DNA of 13,038 nt from an uncultured Collinsella sp. (GTDB lineage Bacteria; Actinomycetota; Coriobacteriia; Coriobacteriales; Coriobacteriaceae), in NCBI GenBank assembly GCA_905208635.1, contig CAJLPX010000040.1, forward strand, positions 1-13,038. The letters run 5' to 3'. Under the pieces are notes generated by a model. That model was given only the letters and a program-made list of their open reading frames with translations. It was not told where the DNA came from and ran no database searches. Position 1 is the first letter of the stretch; every line of letters begins with the position of its first letter. The position numbers and the translations under genes are program-made. Of this stretch, positions 1 through 6,895 are shown piece after piece.

Positions 1-7
1 CGATAGG

Positions 8-66
8 CGACCGCAGCCGGTGCGGATTTGCGAAGCAAATACGCGGACGTCCCGTCGTCCGCTCCA
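8..66. repeat. Direct repeat copy 1 with GCGAAGC hairpin
   Basis: A 59-base unit repeated at 139-197. The first 40 bases are identical and the last 19 carry five mismatches, with no gaps. The core is an inverted repeat, ATTTGC-GAA-GCAAAT, extended after a mismatch by GCG/CGC. The sequence GCGAAGC is known to form an unusually stable trinucleotide-loop mini-hairpin. The unit resembles a bacterial repetitive extragenic palindrome. Assignment to a known family cannot be made from this window. Confidence 0.85.
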
Positions 67-138
67 TCGAGCGCGGGAGACCTTGGGACGGCCAATTCAA
101 CAAAGACTTCCCCATCGTCTCCGTGAATCCGAGGAGAT

Positions 139-197
139 CGACCGCAGCCGGTGCGGATTTGCGAAGCAAATACGCGGATGTCCCCATGCCCGCTCCA
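139..197. repeat. Direct repeat copy 2 with GCGAAGC hairpin
   Basis: Second copy of the 59-base unit at 8-66, 131 bases downstream in the same orientation. The hairpin core is unchanged and all five differences lie in the last 19 bases. It ends about 50 bases before the purB -10 element. It could act on transcription from upstream or on mRNA ends, but nothing in the sequence proves a role. Confidence 0.85.
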
Positions 198-249
198 ATT
201 CCAAAATGTTAGGTTAATGCCTGCTGCCCATACTCGCACCCGCGCACGG

Positions 250-255
250 TACAAT
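250..255 (+). promoter_or_regulatory. Likely purB promoter -10 element (TACAAT)
   Basis: TACAAT preceded by GG lies 44 bases before the purB ATG, which would put the transcript start near 262. No good -35 hexamer is seen 16-18 bases upstream. The same GGTACAATG string occurs at the tRNA-Lys promoter (11416-11424), where the -35 is good, which supports this call. Confidence 0.55.
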
Positions 256-299
256 GGTTGAGTTACGACCAACGTGCCAATAACCAAAAAGGAGCCGCT

Positions 300-1646
300 A
301 TGATCGATCGCTATACCCGCCCGGAGATGGGACATATCTTCTCCCTCGAGAACAAGTACGCCATTTGGCAGGAGATCGAGGTCCTGGCCTGCGAGGCCCA
401 GGCGGAGCTCGGCAAGATCGGCATTTCTAAAAACGAAGCCCAGTGGATCCGCGACCACGCCAACTTTGAGAAGGCAAAGGTCGATGAGATCGAGGAGGTC
501 ACGCGCCACGATGTCATCGCCTTCCTGACCAACATGAAGGAGTACATCGACGCCGATGTTCCCGAGGGCGACCCCAAGCCCAGCCGCTGGGTTCACTATG
601 GCATGACCAGCTCCGATCTGGGCGATACGGCTCTGTGCTACCAGCTTACCCAGGCCTGCGATCTGATCATCGAGGACGTCAAGAAGCTCGGCGAGATCTG
701 CAAGCGCCGCGCCTTCGAGGAGCGCAACACGCTTTGCGCTGGCCGCACCCATGGCATCCATGCCGAGCCGATGACCTTCGGCATGAAGTTTGGCTCTTGG
801 GCCTGGGAGCTCAAGCGCGATCTGGATCGTCTTGAGGATGCCCGCAAGAACGTTGCCTTCGGTGCCATCTCGGGCGCGGTCGGCACGTACAGCTCCATCG
901 AGCCGTTTGTCGAGGAGTACGTCTGCGAGCACCTGGGTCTGGTCCACGACCCGCTGTCCACGCAGGTCATCTCCCGCGACCATCATGCCTATCTCGCCGG
1001 AGTCCTCGCCACCACGGCGGCCACCTGCGAGCGCATCGCTACCGAGGTTCGCAATCTGCAGAAGACCGATACGCTCGAGGCCGAGGAGCCGTTCCGCAAG
1101 GGTCAAAAGGGCAGCTCCGCCATGCCGCACAAGCGCAACCCGATCACCATGGAGAAGGTCTGCGGCCTGTCACGCATCGTGAAGTCCAACGCCCAGGTCG
1201 CCTTCGACAATGTCGCCCTGTGGCACGAGCGCGACATTTCGCACTCTTCCGCCGAGCGTGTCGCCCAGGCCGATAGCTTCATCGCGCTTGACCATATGTT
1301 CCAGTGCCTCATTCGCGTTATCGACGGCCTGCAGCTGTATCCGGCCCGCATGATGGCCAATCTCAACAAGACCCGCGGCCTCATCTTCTCCTCCAAGGTC
1401 TTGCTTGCCCTCGTCGATACGGGTATCACCCGCGAGGATGCGTACGCCATTGTGCAGGAGAACGCCATGGCCACCTGGCACGAGGTGCAGGATTGTGTCT
1501 CTGGCCCCACCTTTAAGGAGCGTCTCGAGGCCGATCCGCGCTGCACCGTCAGCCAGGAGAAGCTCGACGAGATTTTTGATCCGTGGGACTTCCTCACCCG
1601 CATCGATACGGTCTTCGATCGCCTGGAGCAGCTGAGCTTCGAGTAG
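300..1646 (+). CDS. purB: Adenylosuccinate lyase
   Basis: PurB is a cytosolic enzyme that acts twice in purine synthesis: it cleaves SAICAR to AICAR plus fumarate, and adenylosuccinate to AMP plus fumarate. The 448-residue length is normal for the short bacterial form. Visible family motifs are TRHDV (His70), TSSDLGDT (103-110), GRTHGIHAEP (148-157, catalytic histidine region) and the fumarase/aspartase superfamily signature GSSAMPHKRNP (271-281), whose serine loop closes over the substrate. I chose the ATG at 300 because AAAAAGGAG lies 5 bases upstream. The frame extends back to a TTG at 258, but that sits just after the probable -10 element and would not be transcribed. The gene appears monocistronic, between its own promoter and a strong terminator. 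PurC, which makes its SAICAR substrate, is encoded about 7 kb away. Confidence 0.97.
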   Translation: MIDRYTRPEMGHIFSLENKYAIWQEIEVLACEAQAELGKIGISKNEAQWIRDHANFEKAKVDEIEEVTRHDVIAFLTNMKEYIDADVPEGDPKPSRWVHYGMTSSDLGDTALCYQLTQACDLIIEDVKKLGEICKRRAFEERNTLCAGRTHGIHAEPMTFGMKFGSWAWELKRDLDRLEDARKNVAFGAISGAVGTYSSIEPFVEEYVCEHLGLVHDPLSTQVISRDHHAYLAGVLATTAATCERIATEVRNLQKTDTLEAEEPFRKGQKGSSAMPHKRNPITMEKVCGLSRIVKSNAQVAFDNVALWHERDISHSSAERVAQADSFIALDHMFQCLIRVIDGLQLYPARMMANLNKTRGLIFSSKVLLALVDTGITREDAYAIVQENAMATWHEVQDCVSGPTFKERLEADPRCTVSQEKLDEIFDPWDFLTRIDTVFDRLEQLSFE

Positions 1647-1689
1647 GGTTAACCTAATTCGACCGCTTGCGGATGCATTTCAACCTTTG

Positions 1690-1723
1690 GCGCCTTGCCC
1701 GTCTTGGGCGAGGCGCTTTTTTT
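1690..1723 (+). terminator. Intrinsic terminator of purB
   Basis: An 11-base-pair stem (1690-1700 with 1706-1716, one T-G pair) with loop GTCTT is followed by seven T residues at 1717-1723. It lies 44 bases after the purB stop and separates purB from the next unit. Confidence 0.93.
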
Positions 1724-1747
1724 ACTGTCGCATATGCGCCCGGGTAA

Positions 1748-1753
1748 TAAAAT
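1748..1753 (+). promoter_or_regulatory. Possible -10 element for the SBP/GGDEF unit
   Basis: TAAAAT within TAATAAAAT lies 35 bases before the GTG start at 1788 and just after the purB terminator, so a promoter is expected here. No convincing -35 hexamer is seen. Confidence 0.35.
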
Positions 1754-1787
1754 GAACTCCGACTGCTGTTTCGATGAAAGGGGGCAC

Positions 1788-2624
1788 GTGCCCAGACGCA
1801 TCAAGCGGGCCACCATCGTCTCGTTTACGCTCATACTCCTTGTTGCCGTCTGTGCGGGCGCCCTGACGTATACCGTTCGAAGCAGTTCTTCCTCCTCGAA
1901 TGAAGCCGATAGAGATCTCCCGGTGCTCAAAATCGGCGTTACGGATAACGACCCCTATGTGTATGTCGATACCACGGGCGATTACGCCGGTATCGATATC
2001 GACATCGCCCGCGAGGCCTGCAAGCGTGCGGGGCTTAAGCCACAGTTTGTCGATATTGACTGGAACGATCGCGACCGGCTGCTCAAAAACGGTGATATCG
2101 ATTGCCTGTGGTGTGACTATTCTCCCTGTTATCGCGAGGATAAGTATTACTGGACCGAGCCGTATCTAACCGTGACGGTCTCGGTTGCCGCCAAGAAAAC
2201 GAGTGGCATCAAGTCCTTGGCACATCTCGATGGAAGTAAGACCATTGCGGTGATTGCGGGTTCGGTGAGTGAACGCCGATTGCTTGCGGGGGATCTGGGG
2301 GTCTCGTCGGACGTTCAAATCAAATCATATGGCTCTGCCGAACTCTGCAAAGCCGCTCTAGTCAAAGGGTACGTTGACTGCTGGATGGCGGATGTCCAGT
2401 CGCTTGACCGACTCGTTGCTCAGTATCCCGGCGTTTACCGTGTGTTTGCCGACAATGTTATGACGGTTGACCTGGGCGTCGCGTTTGATGACAGCTATGA
2501 AGGATCGGTCGTAAAGGATCTCAATACCGCGCTGTTCGACATGGATCGAGATGGCACGATTGACCGTATTGTGGGCAATTACAAGACAGGAGCGACGACG
2601 GGCGGGCAAGGAGGAAATTCATGA
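1788..2624 (+). CDS. Membrane-anchored family-3 solute-binding protein
   Basis: A 278-residue extracytoplasmic solute-binding protein of the amino-acid-type SBP_bac_3 family. After the basic start (PRRIKR) comes one hydrophobic segment of about 19 residues, a Ser-rich linker, then the binding domain: LKIGVTDNDPY, GIDIDIAREA, a GDIDCLWC stretch, and YREDKYYWTEPY, which holds the Arg that in this family usually contacts the ligand carboxylate. The hydrophobic segment has no lipobox (VAVC lacks the small residue before Cys), so I infer an uncleaved anchor or a secreted form. I chose GTG 1788 because GAAAGGGGG precedes it; ATG 1752 overlaps the likely promoter and the ORF beginning at 1695 starts inside the terminator. 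No ABC permease or ATPase gene is adjacent. The stop overlaps the start of the GGDEF gene, suggesting that ligand binding feeds into signalling. The ligand cannot be read from sequence. Confidence 0.85.
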   Translation: MPRRIKRATIVSFTLILLVAVCAGALTYTVRSSSSSSNEADRDLPVLKIGVTDNDPYVYVDTTGDYAGIDIDIAREACKRAGLKPQFVDIDWNDRDRLLKNGDIDCLWCDYSPCYREDKYYWTEPYLTVTVSVAAKKTSGIKSLAHLDGSKTIAVIAGSVSERRLLAGDLGVSSDVQIKSYGSAELCKAALVKGYVDCWMADVQSLDRLVAQYPGVYRVFADNVMTVDLGVAFDDSYEGSVVKDLNTALFDMDRDGTIDRIVGNYKTGATTGGQGGNS

Positions 2625-4420
2625 CAACTGATGAGCACCGCTTGAGTCGAAAGACTCTGAACGTCATAGCTGCCAGCGTTATTGTCAGCGCCGTCTTGTT
2701 AGGCCTGTTGTATACGGTTGGAACCCATCGCTGCCTCGAAAAAACGCTTGGGTTTGGCCAAGAAACCATGGTGTTTTTGGAGAACGCTTGCGAAAAATAT
2801 GACCGCTACGAACAGGGGAGAAAAACCGAGGCGACGCACGATTTGCTCGCCGCGGTCGAATCGTTTGCGACGTTCCTGTCCTCTGATCGCGTTGAGGTTA
2901 ACGACGATCTTATCGAGCAATTTGTCCATGCCGAGAACCTTTCGGGGCTGATGGTCATGGACTCCGATGGCCATATGGCTGCCCACTACGACATCGATGG
3001 TCGCGATCCGCTCATGTTGTGGCGAGATGAGTTGGCCTGTTCGCCGGTCGCATCGATGTATCAAGGTTCCAAAGTGACCTACTCAACTGTCGATGAGCGC
3101 CGTGGTGTCGTTTTTGCCGTCTGTGCTGTTCCGTATGGCGACGGCGTTGCCCTGGCATACCGCTCACTTGTTTCCGATACGGCGGACGACTATTCATATG
3201 CCATAGCCGACGTGCTTTCGAACAGTACCTTCCACCAGGGTCCCACGGTGCTTGTTATGGAGGATGCGGAGATTGTCTCATCCAACAGTGCCGATGCTGA
3301 CGTGTCGCTCGCCCGACTCCTCACCAGCGTAGGAGTTGAGTGGAAAGACGACGGCCTGACGCGCATCGAATATCGAGGAGACGAATGGTATGCCGTGCGT
3401 GCGGCATATAAGGACTACCGCCTGTTTGCGCTATATCCCAAATCTGAGGTCATGTCTGACAGGATTTCATTTGTCGCCGTCGGCGTCTTGGTGTGTCTTG
3501 CGTTTTGGGTCGTGGTGCTGTTGGCTCGAAATATCGTTGACCACCGCAATTTGGTCGAAAAGGATAAACAGCTCGGCATTATCAATGCCATAAGCGCCAT
3601 CTACGATTCGACCTTCCTTTTGCATCTCGACACCCTCGAGATCGAGGGGATCAATATGTCGCCGGCGATAGCGAAGATATTTGCCGAGCACAGCGAGGCA
3701 TATGACTTTATGGACACGGTCTGCCGGGATATCGTGAGCCCCGAAAGCCGAGAAGCGGTTGTGGGACTCGTAGATATAAGTTCGCTTCATGAACGTATGG
3801 AGGGCGTACCGTACTTGGCTGCCGAGGTGCGAGATTGTCGAGGCGCTTGGTACTCGCTACAGGGTGTCCCCCAGCATCGCGATGAGCAAGGCCGGCTGGA
3901 GTCGGTCGTCGTGGCGACGCACAACATATCGATGGTCAAGCATGCCGAGGAGCTGTCATATCAAGACAAACTGACGGGGCTTCGCAACCGCAACTATCTT
4001 GAATCGCGCGGAGATAGCCTGGTAAACGAGGACTTGCCCGTGAGCGTGATTATGTTGGACTGCAATTATCTCAAGCGGACCAACGACATCTATGGTCACG
4101 AGATGGGGGATGAACTGCTGCGACGGACGGCGTCCGTGCTGCGGCGGGTGGCTGGTGCGGATTATCTGCCGATGCGCCTTGGCGGCGACGAGTTTTTGCT
4201 GGTTTGCCCCCATACTGACAACGAGTCTGCGCTCGGGCTGGAACAGGATCTTCGTCTCGGTCTTGCCGCGGTAAGCGATGAGGCCCTGACGGTCAGCGCA
4301 TCGATTGGCGTGGCGACCGTCGAGACGGCTGGAAATACGCTGGCCGATGTATATCGTGTCGCCGACCACAATATGTATCGGGAGAAGCGCACGGTCCACG
4401 CACAGGGTGCGGACTGCTAA
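2621..4420 (+). CDS. Membrane sensor diguanylate cyclase (GGDEF)
   Basis: A 599-residue predicted diguanylate cyclase making c-di-GMP from two GTP. Order: short cytoplasmic tail, TM1 (about 13-33), extracytoplasmic sensor of about 250 residues resembling a Cache-type domain, TM2 (about 284-303), a PAS-like segment (about 315-440), then the GGDEF domain (about 449-590). DKLTGLRNRNYL opens the cyclase domain. The metal-binding Asp480, the NDIYGHEMGD motif and an intact GGDEF signature (521-525) are present. The usual LDiDxFK motif reads LDCNYLK, a known tolerated variation. The usual RxxD inhibitory site before the active loop is not seen in its normal place. ATG 2621 is preceded by AAGGAGG with 6-base spacing and overlaps the solute-binding gene by 4 bases (ATGA), so the two are probably translationally coupled. 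Activity is inferred from conserved residues. Confidence 0.92.
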   Translation: MTTDEHRLSRKTLNVIAASVIVSAVLLGLLYTVGTHRCLEKTLGFGQETMVFLENACEKYDRYEQGRKTEATHDLLAAVESFATFLSSDRVEVNDDLIEQFVHAENLSGLMVMDSDGHMAAHYDIDGRDPLMLWRDELACSPVASMYQGSKVTYSTVDERRGVVFAVCAVPYGDGVALAYRSLVSDTADDYSYAIADVLSNSTFHQGPTVLVMEDAEIVSSNSADADVSLARLLTSVGVEWKDDGLTRIEYRGDEWYAVRAAYKDYRLFALYPKSEVMSDRISFVAVGVLVCLAFWVVVLLARNIVDHRNLVEKDKQLGIINAISAIYDSTFLLHLDTLEIEGINMSPAIAKIFAEHSEAYDFMDTVCRDIVSPESREAVVGLVDISSLHERMEGVPYLAAEVRDCRGAWYSLQGVPQHRDEQGRLESVVVATHNISMVKHAEELSYQDKLTGLRNRNYLESRGDSLVNEDLPVSVIMLDCNYLKRTNDIYGHEMGDELLRRTASVLRRVAGADYLPMRLGGDEFLLVCPHTDNESALGLEQDLRLGLAAVSDEALTVSASIGVATVETAGNTLADVYRVADHNMYREKRTVHAQGADC

Positions 4421-4518
4421 TCTTGCCCCCGCGAGTCCATGCATCGTAGGATGTTGAATCGGTGCTTGCGATAATAAGTCGGCCCAGGCGGGGATAATAG
4501 ACGTCTGAAATTTCTTTC

Positions 4519-4533
4519 TGAGAGGGGATCTCA
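4519..4533 (+). promoter_or_regulatory. Hairpin displaying the ribosome-binding site of the TSCPD gene
   Basis: TGAGA (4519-4523) pairs with TCTCA (4529-4533), leaving the Shine-Dalgarno-like GGGGA in the loop and the ATG immediately after the stem. This could hold the site exposed or limit access. The stem is only 5 base pairs, so any regulatory effect is speculative. Upstream, GATAAT at 4493-4498 is a possible -10; TTGCGA at 4466-4471 is too far away (21 bases) to be a good -35. Confidence 0.4.
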
Positions 4534-4797
4534 ATGATTAGTTTTGACTACAAGCCGCAGGGTGTATGCTCTCGCAATATTCACCTCAATCTCTCTGACG
4601 ATGGCAGCAAGGTGCTGGGCGTTGAGTTTACCGGCGGCTGTGACGGCAATCTCAAGGCAATCTCCAAGTTAGTCGAGGGTGCTCCTGCCGATCGCGTAAT
4701 CGAGGTTCTCGCCGGTAATACCTGCGGTATGAAAAAGACCTCTTGCGCCGATCAGCTTACGCGCGCTATCGAGGCTGCTCGCGCCGAGATCGCCTAA
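4534..4797 (+). CDS. TSCPD domain-containing protein
   Basis: A small 87-residue cytosolic protein of the TSCPD family (the TIGR03905-like uncharacterised group). It shows the family's cysteine-bearing layout: VCSRNI near the N-terminus, FTGGCDGNL in the middle, NTCGMKKTSCADQL near the C-terminus. The name-giving TSCPD reads TSCAD here. TSCPD domains also occur at the C-terminus of vitamin-B12-dependent ribonucleotide reductases, and the cysteines suggest metal or redox chemistry, but the free-standing proteins have no established function. The stop TAA shares its last base with the ATG of the next gene, so the two are likely coupled. A GGGGA ribosome-binding site lies in a small hairpin loop just upstream. 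Confidence 0.88.
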   Translation: MISFDYKPQGVCSRNIHLNLSDDGSKVLGVEFTGGCDGNLKAISKLVEGAPADRVIEVLAGNTCGMKKTSCADQLTRAIEAARAEIA

Positions 4798-6008
4798 TGG
4801 GTATCGCCGACCACATCAAGAATGGAATATCGCGCCGCGGCTTTGTGCTCGGCGGTGCTGCCGCGGGCGCTGCCACGGTGCTTGCCGGTTGCTCGAAAAA
4901 AACGGGCACCAGCGACGATGCCGCCGGCGAGCCGCAGGTTATCAAGGACGATTCGAAGATTGTCTCGATCACTGATGAGTACGAAGCTGTTGATATCGAT
5001 CTTGAGCCGGCGGCGTCGTGGACGCTGCCGCTGGGCACGCTGCTGTACTACTGCGATGGCGACTACGCCGCCGCGATGATGGCGCCTGCTTCTGCCCTGC
5101 ATGCCAATACGCTTGGTGTGCTCAACCTGGGCGATGGCTCGCTTACCACATTAATCGAGGATCCTATCGAGGGCACGGGATATGCTTTTTACGATGTCCG
5201 TGCCGGCGATGGCGTGTTTGCGTGGGTTGAGATGAACTTTGCCAATTCATCGTGGAAGCTCTACGCTCAAAATCTGTCGGGCGCTTCGCTCTCTGGCGAC
5301 GTGGCTGAGCTCGATCGAGGTGGCAAGGACTATGATCCGCCCCTGCTTACGGCGTTCGGGTCATCGGTCATCTGGTATAAAATGCCTTCGGCAGGCGGCA
5401 ATAAAACGAGTAGTGATTCGTTTTGCTATCGTCGCTCGCTTGATGAATCCAAGGCCGAGGTAATTTGGAAATCGATGGGCCGCTTTGCATCGGCCCCGCG
5501 CGCGAGCGACGGCATTTTGACCATCTCGCCGCGTGTCCGCAACGACGAAGGCGTCTACTACGGCATAACGGCAATCGATCTGACCGATGGCAACAACACC
5601 AAACGTGCCCAGCTAGTCCTTCCCTCGTCAGTCTCGCCTTTCGAGGCCGTATATATGGGCGACACCTTCGTGTTCTCCATTGAGGCGACGTATAACGGTG
5701 TGGGTAGCCTGGGCAATATGGGCACCTATATCGGTAACGAGGGCGGGCCGTACCTCTTCCTTTCGCGTGAGCCGCTCGCGTGCGTTGCGGGAAGGAAAAA
5801 TAAATACCTGGTTAAAGTCCAGGCGTCGCATTTTTTGATTGACACTTCGGCTAAGACCTACGGCTCGCTTCTGTCGCCCGACCGAGCCCTGGAGTATGGC
5901 GATTATCCAGCTACGGCGGGAAAATCGGACTCATTCCTTACGTACGCCACGGTGCGCAACAGCCAGGGTATACCAGAGACGGTCACCGCACGCCTATTCT
6001 CTCTTTAA
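4797..6008 (+). CDS. Tat-exported lipoprotein of unknown function
   Basis: A 403-residue protein whose N-terminus carries a twin-arginine motif, ISRRGFVLGG (11-20), an Ala/Gly-rich hydrophobic segment and the lipobox LAGC (lipidated Cys32). It is therefore predicted to be exported folded by the Tat pathway and anchored on the outer face of the membrane. The mature part has repeated short strand-like segments with aromatic and Asp-Gly turns (LNLGDGSL, FYDVRAGDGVFAWVE, AIDLTDGNN), which suggests a beta-propeller-like fold; that is inference. No catalytic motif is recognised. ATG 4797 overlaps the TSCPD stop (TAATG). The frame extends back to 4743, but that would add residues ahead of a perfect Tat signal. 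There is no strong ribosome-binding site, consistent with coupling to the upstream gene. Confidence 0.85.
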   Translation: MGIADHIKNGISRRGFVLGGAAAGAATVLAGCSKKTGTSDDAAGEPQVIKDDSKIVSITDEYEAVDIDLEPAASWTLPLGTLLYYCDGDYAAAMMAPASALHANTLGVLNLGDGSLTTLIEDPIEGTGYAFYDVRAGDGVFAWVEMNFANSSWKLYAQNLSGASLSGDVAELDRGGKDYDPPLLTAFGSSVIWYKMPSAGGNKTSSDSFCYRRSLDESKAEVIWKSMGRFASAPRASDGILTISPRVRNDEGVYYGITAIDLTDGNNTKRAQLVLPSSVSPFEAVYMGDTFVFSIEATYNGVGSLGNMGTYIGNEGGPYLFLSREPLACVAGRKNKYLVKVQASHFLIDTSAKTYGSLLSPDRALEYGDYPATAGKSDSFLTYATVRNSQGIPETVTARLFSL

Positions 6009-6068
6009 GCTTAGAGGGGTTAAAAAGGCGCCAACAGGGGAATAAGCGCGTTGTAATTGTGAGTACCG

Positions 6069-6105
6069 CCCGCCGAGCTGCCGCGTCATAGTGGCATCCG
6101 GCGGG
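6069..6105. promoter_or_regulatory. Inverted repeat upstream of the response regulator
   Basis: CCCGCCG (6069-6075) pairs with CGGCGGG (6099-6105), with an inner TGCC/GGCA pair (6079-6082 and 6093-6096) around a 10-base loop. No T-tract follows, so it is a poor intrinsic terminator. It ends 11 bases before a possible -10 and could be an operator or a transcript-end hairpin for the lipoprotein gene. Confidence 0.45.
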
Positions 6106-6116
6106 TTCAGGTGCGT

Positions 6117-6122
6117 TAAAAT
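6117..6122 (+). promoter_or_regulatory. Possible -10 element of the two-component operon
   Basis: TAAAAT lies 39 bases before the response regulator ATG, giving a leader of about 30 bases that contains the ribosome-binding site. No clear -35 hexamer is seen, so the promoter may need an activator, possibly the regulator itself. Confidence 0.4.
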
Positions 6123-6161
6123 GGGCTTGTTCTTAGCTAATTGAGACAGGGGGGCCGTGTT

Positions 6162-6884
6162 ATGGCTTCAGATGCAAAAAAGATTCTGCTGGTCGAGGAT
6201 GAGAAGGCAATCCGTGACGCCGTCGCTGCCTATCTCGAGCGCGAAGGCTACTGGGTTGTGGGTGTCGGCGACGGCCAGTCCGCGATCGAGGAGTTCGAGA
6301 AGCATCAGTTTGACCTGGTCGTGCTCGACCTTATGCTCCCCAAGATCCCCGGCGAGCGCGTTTGCCGCACCATTCGCGATACCTCGGATGTCCCCATCAT
6401 CATGCTGACTGCCAAGGGCGAGATCGAGGACCGTATTATCGGCCTCGAGCTCGGTGCCGACGACTACCTGATCAAGCCGTTCTCGCCGCGCGAGCTTGTC
6501 GCGCGCGTACGCGCCTTGTTCCGCCGTGCCCATCAGGCCGATGAGCCGGCCGTCGAGGTGCTCGACTTCGGCGATCTGGTCATTGACATCTCGGGCCACA
6601 AGATTTTGGTCGAGGGCAAGGAAGTCGACCTGACGGCTTCCGAGTTCAAGCTGCTCACCACGCTTGCCCGCCACCCCGGCCGCGTCTACAACCGCATGGA
6701 GCTGGTCGAGAAGGTGCTCGGCTACGACTTTGAGGGTTACGAGCGCACCATCGACAGCCACGTGAAGAACCTTCGCGCTAAGCTGGGCGACGACCCCAAG
6801 AAGCCCAAGTGGCTCTACACCGTCCACGGTGTCGGCTATCGCTTCGAGGCTCCGGCCAAGACCGATAAGTCGGACGAGAAATAG
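6162..6884 (+). CDS. OmpR/PhoB-family response regulator
   Basis: A 240-residue two-component response regulator. The receiver domain (about 6-118) has the acidic pair Glu12/Asp13, phosphoacceptor Asp56 (VVLDLMLP), the switch Thr83 (MLTA) and Lys105 (IKPF). The C-terminal winged helix (about 137-234) shows the typical DLTASEFKLL, RTIDSHVKNLRAKLG and YTVHGVGYRF blocks, so it should bind DNA as a dimer after phosphorylation by the kinase encoded 11 bases downstream. I chose ATG 6162 because AGGGGGG lies about 7 bases upstream; the upstream in-frame start at 6141 has no such site. Targets cannot be inferred from this window. The inverted repeat at 6069-6105 is a candidate autoregulatory site. 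Confidence 0.95.
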   Translation: MASDAKKILLVEDEKAIRDAVAAYLEREGYWVVGVGDGQSAIEEFEKHQFDLVVLDLMLPKIPGERVCRTIRDTSDVPIIMLTAKGEIEDRIIGLELGADDYLIKPFSPRELVARVRALFRRAHQADEPAVEVLDFGDLVIDISGHKILVEGKEVDLTASEFKLLTTLARHPGRVYNRMELVEKVLGYDFEGYERTIDSHVKNLRAKLGDDPKKPKWLYTVHGVGYRFEAPAKTDKSDEK

Positions 6885-6895
6885 GGAAATCACAT

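Larger units (their letters stand above)
1..249. other. Region upstream of purB, no assigned gene
   Basis: This stretch holds two direct repeats, described separately, and no gene I can name. Two forward frames are open from the window edge, ending at about 213 and 217, so either could be the 3' end of a truncated upstream gene. The repeat unit is itself stop-free in all three forward frames, so openness here is weak evidence of coding. Within the repeat the frames read CGFAKQIRG, RICEANTRT and ADLRSKYAD. I see no ribosome-binding site for the ATG-like starts and no recognisable domain. Confidence 0.5.

Noticed and set aside
8..197. CRISPR array
   Set aside because: Only two units, 59 bases each with a 72-base gap, and an internal hairpin; no cas genes.
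20..217. 65-codon open frame before purB
   Set aside because: It spans both repeat copies, has no ribosome-binding site and no domain; the repeat is open in every forward frame.
258..299. Extended purB start at TTG 258
   Set aside because: It lies directly after the -10 element and has no ribosome-binding site, whereas ATG 300 does.
4743..4796. Extended start for the Tat lipoprotein
   Set aside because: It would put about 18 residues before a standard Tat signal and read through the TSCPD gene; ATG 4797 is the expected coupled start.
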